From contig JAEZPW010000050.1 in assembly GCA_023441255.1 (NCBI GenBank), positions 1 through 5,058 on the forward strand: 5,058 nt of DNA, in the 5' to 3' direction. Made by a program: the position numbers and the translations under genes. Under the pieces are notes generated by a model. That model searched no databases, was not told the origin of the DNA, and worked only from the letters and a program-made list of their open reading frames with translations. Below are positions 1 through 3,999 of the stretch, in pieces (position 1 is the first letter of the stretch; each line of letters begins with the position of its first letter). This stretch comes from Acidobacteriota bacterium. Its GTDB lineage: Bacteria; Acidobacteriota; Terriglobia; Terriglobales; Acidobacteriaceae.

Positions 1-214
1 GGTTCTGCGCACGCTCACACCGCGTGAAGAGAAAGTAATAAAAATGCGGTTTGGTCTGGAAGACGGCTCCGAGCACACGCTCGAAGAAGTCGGCCAGTCG
101 TTCGCAGTCACGCGAGAACGCATCCGCCAAATCGAGGCCAAGGCGCTGCGCAAACTGCGTCATCCGTCGAGAAGCCGCAAACTGAGGGCGTTCATGGACG
201 GCGTGCACGACTGA
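1..214 (+). CDS. rpoD: RNA polymerase sigma factor RpoD (sigma-70), C-terminal end, 5'-truncated by the window
   Basis: The reading frame is open from base 2 (base 1 ends the previous codon) and stops at TGA 212-214, giving the last 70 residues of a primary sigma factor. It covers region 4. It starts with VLRTLTPREEKVIKMRFGL (region 4.1), continues with TLEEVGQSFAVTRERIRQIE (the region 4.2 helix-turn-helix that reads the -35 element, about fragment residues 26-45), and ends with AKALRKLRHPSRS and a short tail. The near-invariant TRERIRQIEAKALRKLRHPSRS block and the MRFGL motif are typical of group 1/2 sigma-70 rather than ECF or sporulation sigma factors. The protein directs core RNA polymerase to housekeeping promoters. 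A non-essential group 2 paralogue cannot be excluded because regions 1-3 are outside the window. An intrinsic terminator follows 56 bases after the stop, so the gene probably ends its transcription unit. Confidence 0.95.
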   Translation, partial: VLRTLTPREEKVIKMRFGLEDGSEHTLEEVGQSFAVTRERIRQIEAKALRKLRHPSRSRKLRAFMDGVHD

Positions 215-270
215 AACCCTAACCACGGATTTTGACGGATTCGAACAGATCAAGAACAAAGAAGGAAATG

Positions 271-310
271 AGGGCGCGAGTGGATCGCGCCCTTTGCTTT
301 TTGCTCTTTT
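271..310 (+). terminator. Rho-independent terminator of rpoD
   Basis: A perfect 9-bp stem pairs AGGGCGCGA (271-279) with TCGCGCCCT (285-293) around a 5-base loop GTGGA. It is followed directly by a T-rich tract (293-310) with only a few C/G interruptions. GC-rich stem, short loop and U-tract are the classical intrinsic-terminator layout. It lies after the rpoD stop and before the next + strand gene, so it should separate the two transcripts. Confidence 0.9.
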
Positions 311-378
311 CGTGGCCAGATCAGGTTCGCATTCTGCTTAAAAAATATTGAATAGCAATTTATTCGCGAGCAGCCGGA

Positions 379-404
379 TTGCACATGTCCTTCCGCGATA
401 CAAT
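379..404 (+). promoter_or_regulatory. Weak candidate promoter for the LuxR-type gene
   Basis: TACAAT (399-404) matches the sigma-70 -10 hexamer at 5 of 6 positions and lies 66 bases before the ATG. The nearest -35-like hexamer is TTGCAC (379-384), but the spacer is only 14 bases instead of about 17, so the pair is not convincing. An AT-rich tract (about 339-365) lies upstream and could be an UP-like element or just spacer. The rpoD terminator upstream implies the LuxR gene needs its own promoter in this region. The exact site is a guess. Confidence 0.25.
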
Positions 405-470
405 CCCGCGCCAGCGTTGATGGCGAGTTCGCCTCGTGCGCCGCAAGACTTCGTGTTTTCCGGGTGGTAG

Positions 471-1637
471 ATGATTTCGGATAAGACTCTTTCCCAGCTC
501 ATAGGGCTGATTTATGAAGCCGGGGCAGACCCTGCAAAATGGGAAACGTTTCTATCGCGCGCAGCAGAAGTGTTTGACTCCCACGTTGCGACGATCCATT
601 TCCAGGACACGGCTTCAGCGGCGTGCGGGTTCAACGTCGAGGTGAATATGGACGCTGGCTGGGTCAACAGCTACATCCAGCATTTCGCCGCGATCAACCC
701 GTACATGAAACGAACGGACATGCTGCAGGAAGGAAGGGCGTTCGTTCGCCGCCAGACCGTCGAGACGGCGGCCTTGCTCAGGACGGAGTTCTTCAACGAT
801 TGGGCCCTACCGCAGGATCTGTTTGACGCCGTTGCCGGAACGATGGTTCGACGAGGTTCTACGAACGGCTTTGTGACGTTCTTCCGGCGGCAAAGTGCCG
901 CGCCTTGCGAACAGCGAGACATACAGATGCTCGATCTCCTCATGCCACATCTTGTGCGCGCCATGCGGCTTCACCATCGCATAGCCGGATTGGAACGCAA
1001 TTGCGACGCGCTCCTTAGGGCGCTGGACATGACGGATCACGCCATTCTCCTGGCCGATAGCTCGGGCAAGATCACGACCATGAACGCAGCCGCCGCGAAG
1101 GTGGTGCGCGCGAACGATGGTTTAAGCGTAAGCCGCGGCGAAATTGTGGCGAAGCATCCGCAACAGGGTGCTGCGATTCGCCGTGCCATACGCTGTGCGG
1201 CGGACTGCACCCAAGGCAGGCTTTCACCGGTTCCGGATCTTATCGCGGTGAATCGGCCATCGCTCCGCCGCCCGTTTCTCATATGGGTTGTGCCCCTGGT
1301 CCGCGGTTCGCTCGCCGATAGCGCCGATGGTCTTGTAGCCGTCTTCATCATCGATCCTGAATCTCAGTCGGGCAATCCTGAGCACGCTCTCCGCCGCCTT
1401 TTTGGCCTCACAAGCGCCGAGGCCCGATTGGCCAATGCGCTGTTGCAGGGAAATGACCTGAGTTCTGCCGCAGAAGACTTCGGCATCAGCCGAAACACCG
1501 TACGTTCACAGTTGCAGAGCATCTTTTCGAAGACCAGCACGTCACGACAAGGCGAATTGATCAAACTGCTCGCAAAGCTCGGATCGGTTGCAGCCGACGA
1601 TGCAGTCGACGGTTCAACACTTAAGCGGGCTGTGTGA
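471..1637 (+). CDS. LuxR-type helix-turn-helix transcriptional regulator with PAS-like sensor region
   Basis: Predicted cytoplasmic DNA-binding regulator of 388 residues; its target and signal are unknown. The C-terminal part (residues 307-370) is a LuxR/FixJ-type HTH: LTSAEARLANALLQG, then LSSAAEDFGISRNTVRSQLQ as the helix-turn-helix, then a final helix ending in LIKLLAKL. Residues about 181-298 look like a PAS fold (DHAILLADSSGKITTMNAAA opening). Residues 1-170 are a conserved-looking alpha/beta sensor region with no domain I can name. I see no phosphoacceptor receiver domain, no acyl-homoserine-lactone domain and no membrane segment, so it is an orphan regulator that probably senses a small molecule or redox state. 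The ATG directly follows an in-frame TAG (468-470), so it is the earliest possible start. A weak SD-like GGGTGG lies 3 bases upstream, and a later start cannot be excluded. The neighbour on the right is convergent, so the gene appears monocistronic. Proteins of this layout are, to my recollection, frequent in soil bacteria, including rhizobia. Confidence 0.85.
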   Translation: MISDKTLSQLIGLIYEAGADPAKWETFLSRAAEVFDSHVATIHFQDTASAACGFNVEVNMDAGWVNSYIQHFAAINPYMKRTDMLQEGRAFVRRQTVETAALLRTEFFNDWALPQDLFDAVAGTMVRRGSTNGFVTFFRRQSAAPCEQRDIQMLDLLMPHLVRAMRLHHRIAGLERNCDALLRALDMTDHAILLADSSGKITTMNAAAAKVVRANDGLSVSRGEIVAKHPQQGAAIRRAIRCAADCTQGRLSPVPDLIAVNRPSLRRPFLIWVVPLVRGSLADSADGLVAVFIIDPESQSGNPEHALRRLFGLTSAEARLANALLQGNDLSSAAEDFGISRNTVRSQLQSIFSKTSTSRQGELIKLLAKLGSVAADDAVDGSTLKRAV

Positions 1638-1667
1638 AACCATCTCTGTCGTGACCAGCTTTCGGCG

Positions 1668-1712
1668 AGGGCAGCAGAAGAACTTTCAGGTCGGATGCTC
1701 TTCTGCTGCTCT
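1668..1712. terminator. Long hairpin between convergent genes (possible bidirectional terminator)
   Basis: GCAGCAGAAGA (1671-1681) pairs perfectly with TCTTCTGCTGC (1699-1709). Three more pairs outside (AGG 1668-1670 with TCT 1710-1712, one G-U in the + transcript) make a 14-bp stem with a 17-base loop. It lies 30 bases after the LuxR stop and 15 bases after the stop of the convergent beta-helix gene, where a shared terminator is expected. Neither strand has a T-tract after the stem, so it is not a canonical intrinsic terminator. It may act as an RNA 3'-end stabiliser or in Rho-assisted termination. Confidence 0.5.
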
Positions 1713-1721
1713 GCGCCACGT

Positions 1722-1738
1722 CGCCACCTATTGTGGCG
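1722..1738. repeat. Small hairpin across the stop codon of the beta-helix gene
   Basis: CGCCAC (1722-1727) and GTGGCG (1733-1738) form a 6-bp perfect stem with a 5-base loop. The loop contains the - strand TAG stop codon (1728-1730). It could contribute to 3'-end structure together with the longer hairpin beside it. A stem this short can arise by chance. Confidence 0.3.
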
Positions 1739-2909
1739 GACCCACGTCGTACCTGAAGGCCGTAAAGAGCACGTCGTGGTACCGATTATTTTGGAGGTGA
1801 CTGGTTGAAGCGAATGCGAGTCCGCACCAGGCGTCCGTGATTTGGTTGTTGACGATCCAGTTGTTGGCTTCCGTGCCGCCCGCATTCCCAGGGCCGGGAA
1901 CCTCAGTGATTCCGCAGCTTTGGCTGGAAAGGTTCCCGTTAAAGACCGAGTTGCCGTCGAGCACGCTGTTCGACATGCCCTGGGCATCGATGGCGTCCAA
2001 CCCGAAGACATTCGAAACAAGGTTGTGGCTGATGCTGGCTTTATTGGCGAAGTTGATGAAGATGCCGCTCTGAACCCGGCTGATCACGTTGTAATCCACG
2101 GCGGAACCGTCGCCGACTGCGCGCAGAACAATACCTTCGCTGCGGGCGTTGATGCAGTCAGTGACCGACAGGCTACCGCAATCGCCTTCCGTGATCTGAT
2201 TGTGTCGGACCCACGCCACTGCGCCATTGAGAACGAAAACGCCGAATTGGAACGAGAAGCCGGCTGCAGGTCCTAACCCGGATATGACGTTTCCGTCGAT
2301 GTTAGCCTTCAGTCCGTTGCCCATGACGCGTACGCCGTCCTTGCTGTAGTCGTGAACGCTGTTGCGTTCCACCTCGAAGCCAAGACTTCCGGACCCGGTA
2401 GCCTCGGCAAGGATGCCAAAGCCGTTACCGCTCAGGGTGGCGCAACTTGATGGGTTCGTGATTTTCGCGCCTGATATTGCGCTGTCGGCCACCTCGCCTC
2501 CCGCGTTGAAGAAGTGAACAGCCGATAAGGTGGGCGTGCAGCCCGAGACAGTGTTCTTGCTGGCGTCAACGGCCAAGTCTTTCAAGAACACGTTATTCGT
2601 GTTCTGGACTGTAATGACGGCGGCATTGTCCGACACGGCGCTGAAGGTGGAGGGCTGAATCTGCACACGATCTTTCTGGCCGACTTGTATTCCGCGGACG
2701 GTGAGCGGCTTTGAGATCGTCACCTGCTCATCGTAAGTGCCGGGGCAAACGTAAATGGTTGCGCCCGAAGGTGACGCATCGACCGCTGACTGAATTGACG
2801 AATACTTTGCCGTCGGACAAAGCTTTCTGTCTGCCGAGACGACCAACTGGGCCAAGCTGCTCGCGGCAACTGCGACAACAAATGTGACAGCAACAACTAT
2901 CCTCAACAT
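1728..2909 (-). CDS. Secreted right-handed parallel beta-helix protein (pectin-lyase-like fold)
   Basis: A 393-residue exported protein. The ATG at 2909 is chosen because AGGAG lies 7 bases upstream and the protein then begins with a clean signal peptide: MLR, a hydrophobic run to about residue 18, and a likely cleavage after SSLA (residue 20). A TTG 30 bases further upstream is in frame but has no ribosome site and spoils the signal peptide. Residues 36-73 (YSSIQSAVDASPSGATIYV, then CPGTYDEQVTISKPLTVRG) are the classic opening of NosD/pectinesterase-like beta-helix proteins. After that come repeated short strands with Asn- and Gly-rich turns (NNVFLKDLAVD, FEVERNSVHDYS, KANIDGNVISGLG, VAWVRHNQIT, VDYNVISRVQSGIFI, SISHNLVSNVFG, IVNNQITDAWCGLAF), typical of PbH1 coils. 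Eight cysteines (31, 55, 124, 156, 244, 252, 332, 362) suit disulfides outside the cytoplasm. I cannot identify catalytic residues, so enzyme activity (polysaccharide lyase or hydrolase) is unproven; it may be a binding or structural surface protein. The neighbours give no pathway. Confidence 0.85.
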   Translation of the reverse strand: MLRIVVAVTFVVAVAASSLAQLVVSADRKLCPTAKYSSIQSAVDASPSGATIYVCPGTYDEQVTISKPLTVRGIQVGQKDRVQIQPSTFSAVSDNAAVITVQNTNNVFLKDLAVDASKNTVSGCTPTLSAVHFFNAGGEVADSAISGAKITNPSSCATLSGNGFGILAEATGSGSLGFEVERNSVHDYSKDGVRVMGNGLKANIDGNVISGLGPAAGFSFQFGVFVLNGAVAWVRHNQITEGDCGSLSVTDCINARSEGIVLRAVGDGSAVDYNVISRVQSGIFINFANKASISHNLVSNVFGLDAIDAQGMSNSVLDGNSVFNGNLSSQSCGITEVPGPGNAGGTEANNWIVNNQITDAWCGLAFASTSHLQNNRYHDVLFTAFRYDVGPPQ

Positions 2910-2916
2910 CTTGCTT

Positions 2917-2921
2917 CTCCT
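2917..2921 (-). promoter_or_regulatory. Ribosome binding site deciding the beta-helix gene start
   Basis: AGGAG on the - strand is separated by 7 bases from the ATG at 2907-2909. This is near-ideal Shine-Dalgarno spacing and selects this ATG over the in-frame TTG at 2937-2939. Confidence 0.8.
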
Positions 2922-2951
2922 GGGGGAATCGAGACTCAACGGCGTGGGACC

Positions 2952-3015
2952 GCAAACGAATCATCGCGAGAGAATGATCCGCAAGCGAGGTGTTGTCATC
3001 ATGCAAACGAATGAT
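2952..3015. repeat. 13-base direct repeat pair upstream of the beta-helix gene
   Basis: GCAAACGAATCAT (2952-2964) and GCAAACGAATGAT (3003-3015) differ at one base and are 51 bases apart. They lie 43-106 bases upstream of the beta-helix ATG, where a regulator could bind. A related GCAAGCGA (2981-2988) sits between them. No known binding motif is recognised. Confidence 0.4.
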
Positions 3016-3099
3016 GGAGGAAGGAATTGCGAGCCGTGAGGCTTGGGGAACCGTATCGATTTGTACCAAAAGTCTCGTTGTCAGCGCTGCGCGCCGCAC

Positions 3100-3120
3100 C
3101 CTTCCCCGTCCAGGGGAGGG
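3100..3120 (+). repeat. Small GC-rich REP-like hairpin
   Basis: CCTTCCCC (3100-3107) pairs with GGGGAGGG (3113-3120) around the loop GTCCA, with one G-U pair in the + transcript. The pattern of C-run, short loop and G-run resembles dispersed REP-type intergenic palindromes. No second copy is present in the window and no T-tract follows on either strand, so it is probably not a terminator. Confidence 0.35.
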
Positions 3121-3134
3121 TTCGTGAACTTTGT

Positions 3135-3251
3135 CTACGCCACAAGCACGCGCGACTTAGACCGTGAGCGAGGCGTAGCCTGCACGGTGATCTTGATGTC
3201 CTGCCCGAGCAGCAGCAGGAACCGCATCAGTCGCTCCAGCTCCACGCATGA
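3135..3251 (-). pseudogene. Remnant of an XRE/HigA-type antitoxin-like protein (C-terminal fragment)
   Basis: The - strand frame ending at TAG (3135-3137) reads VELERLMRFLLLLGQDIKIT, then VQATPRSRSKSRVLVA. From family knowledge, this matches the C-terminus of small helix-turn-helix proteins of the HigA/XRE antitoxin-like group, which end with a Ser-Leu-Glu-Arg-Leu-type helix, an LGQD(V/I) turn, a short beta strand and a basic tail. The HTH that should precede it is absent: upstream codons (about 3252-3300) read as unrelated residues, there is no start codon with a ribosome site, and the fur stop is only 62 bases further on. I see no toxin gene nearby. The best reading is a truncated relic left by deletion or insertion. 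A chance resemblance over ~25 residues is possible but less likely. Confidence 0.55.
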
Positions 3252-3312
3252 GCGCGGACATTTTAGAGGGGCGCTAGATCCAGTATTCGTCCCAATCCGT
3301 GGTGTTCGTTCG

Positions 3313-3765
3313 CTACTCTGACCGCCGGCACGAGGGGCAGTACCCGCCGATCTCCAAGCGCGACACGACGATGTGGAAACGGCAGTCTTTTTCGACCTGC
3401 TGCTTCAGCTTATCGAAAACATTGCTGACGAATTCGGTGATTTTGCCACAGCGCAGGCAGGCCATGTGGATGTGGTCGCCGTGGACTTTGCGCTCGTAGT
3501 AGTGGCCCTCGCCGTGGATGTGCATCAGGTCTAGCTCGTCGATCAGTCCCTGGCGCTTCAGCAGGCGAAGCGTGCGATACACGGTGCTTCGATCCACGGA
3601 GGCATCGAGTTGGCGCGCCTTTCGCAGGATCTGGCTCGCATCAAGATGCTTGCTTGCCGTCTCCATGACTTTAAGGATGGCGCGCCGTTGCGCCGTGATG
3701 CGAATGCCGCGCTCGGCGAAGAACGCCTGCAGCCGGCCCGGTATCTCTGTTTCAGGCAGTGGCAC
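3313..3765 (-). CDS. fur: Fur-family metal-dependent transcriptional repressor
   Basis: Ferric-uptake-regulator family protein of 150 residues from GTG 3765 (or 160 from TTG 3795). With the GTG start, the N-terminal winged helix contains GIRITAQRRAILKVM (about 20-34) and the recognition segment DASVDRSTVYRTLRLLKRQG (about 54-73). The C-terminal dimerisation half has HIHGEGHYYE and VHGDHIHMACLRCGKITEF, supplying His, Glu and Cys ligands. Two CxxC pairs (CLRC 103-106, CPSC 143-146) form the usual structural Zn site. Length and motifs are normal for Fur/PerR/Zur; which metal it senses cannot be read reliably, but divergence from a siderophore receptor favours iron. The GTG start is preferred because GGAGG lies 4 bases upstream. 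The TTG directly follows an in-frame TAG, has no ribosome site and falls inside an operator-like repeat. That repeat suggests autoregulation. Confidence 0.92.
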   Translation of the reverse strand: MPLPETEIPGRLQAFFAERGIRITAQRRAILKVMETASKHLDASQILRKARQLDASVDRSTVYRTLRLLKRQGLIDELDLMHIHGEGHYYERKVHGDHIHMACLRCGKITEFVSNVFDKLKQQVEKDCRFHIVVSRLEIGGYCPSCRRSE

Positions 3766-3769
3766 TTGG

Positions 3770-3774
3770 CCTCC
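3770..3774 (-). promoter_or_regulatory. Ribosome binding site supporting the GTG start of fur
   Basis: GGAGG on the - strand lies 4 bases before GTG 3763-3765. The spacing is short but the match to the anti-SD core is full. No comparable sequence precedes the alternative TTG at 3793-3795. Confidence 0.5.
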
Positions 3775-3777
3775 ATC

Positions 3778-3797
3778 AGTTGCAACTGGTGGCAACT
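3778..3797. promoter_or_regulatory. Operator-like inverted repeat 3, at the 5' end of fur
   Basis: AGTTGCAAC (3778-3786), a 2-base spacer, then GTGGCAACT (3789-3797). The arms pair at 8 of 9 positions and are the same sequence family as the two sites upstream of the receptor. The left half also contains the perfect palindrome CAGTTGCAACTG (3777-3788). It sits immediately upstream of the fur ribosome site, where bound repressor would block fur expression, so it is a likely autoregulatory site. Confidence 0.55.
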
Positions 3798-3869
3798 ACG
3801 CTGCAACGAAAAATCGCTGCGCCGATTGACAGCGCCGAACGATAAACCGCACGATAAGTACATGGAATC

Positions 3870-3890
3870 AGTTGCGACCCAGTCGCAACT
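3870..3890. promoter_or_regulatory. Operator-like inverted repeat 1 in the fur/receptor intergenic region
   Basis: AGTTGCGAC (3870-3878), spacer CCA, then GTCGCAACT (3882-3890): perfect 9-bp arms. With its left flank GGAATC it repeats site 2 at 25 of 27 positions, exactly 70 bases away. It lies between divergent promoters, so it could serve either gene. A Fur-family dimer is the obvious candidate ligand, by context. Confidence 0.7.
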
Positions 3891-3935
3891 AGCCGACAAC
3901 CCATTTTACCCTCGTCAGCGGCAAATTGCTCGGGG

Positions 3936-3964
3936 AATCAGTTGCGACTCTGTCGCAACTGATT
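3936..3964. promoter_or_regulatory. Operator-like inverted repeat 2, upstream of the siderophore receptor
   Basis: The core AGTTGCGAC / GTCGCAACT (3940-3948 and 3952-3960, spacer TCT) is extended by AATC / GATT to perfect 13-bp arms, a 29-base palindrome. It ends 35 bases before the receptor ATG, a position overlapping the probable promoter or transcription start. A further half-site-like GTTGCAAAC follows at 3965-3973. No T-tract follows, so a repressor-binding site is more likely than a terminator. Confidence 0.75.
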
Positions 3965-3988
3965 GTTGCAAACTTCGCAGGGCCATCG

Positions 3989-3994
3989 AAGGAG
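3989..3994 (+). promoter_or_regulatory. Ribosome binding site of the siderophore receptor gene
   Basis: AAGGAG is followed by 5 bases and ATG at 4000. This fixes the start that yields a signal peptide. Confidence 0.8.
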
Positions 3995-3999
3995 CGTAC

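Larger units (their letters stand above)
2910..3134. other. Upstream region of the beta-helix gene, no intact gene
   Basis: This stretch, together with the relic to its right, makes about 400 bases between the beta-helix start and the fur stop with no intact gene. It should hold the beta-helix promoter on the - strand, but I cannot pick convincing -35/-10 hexamers. It contains a near-perfect 13-base direct repeat (2952-2964 and 3003-3015) and a GC-rich hairpin (3100-3120). Short open frames across it have no recognisable protein features. Confidence 0.5.

Noticed and set aside
1364..2020. 218-codon - strand open frame spanning the LuxR end and the beta-helix end
   Set aside because: It overlaps two well-supported genes in other frames, crosses the convergent hairpin and has low-complexity Ser/Arg-rich content with no motif.
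1842..2276. 144-codon + strand open frame inside the beta-helix gene
   Set aside because: It looks protein-like only because it mirrors the repeated Asn/Gly-rich coils of the beta-helix gene. The - strand frame has the signal peptide, ribosome site and family motif.
3135..3178. Inverted repeat CTACGCC / GGCGTAG with a 30-base gap
   Set aside because: Seven base pairs with a long loop are expected by chance, and the sequence lies within the relic coding fragment.
3252..3275. Possible fur terminator hairpin AGCGC / GCGCT
   Set aside because: Only five pairs, a loop of about 15 bases and no T-tract; not enough to call a terminator.
3043..3321. 92-codon + strand open frame in the gap left of fur
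   Set aside because: No ribosome site or recognisable domain was found. The opposite strand carries the antitoxin-like fragment that explains the coding-like character.
3819..3865. Possible -10 elements for fur (TACTTAT and TTTATC on the - strand)
   Set aside because: AT-rich hexamers exist, but no -35 element at acceptable spacing could be paired with them.
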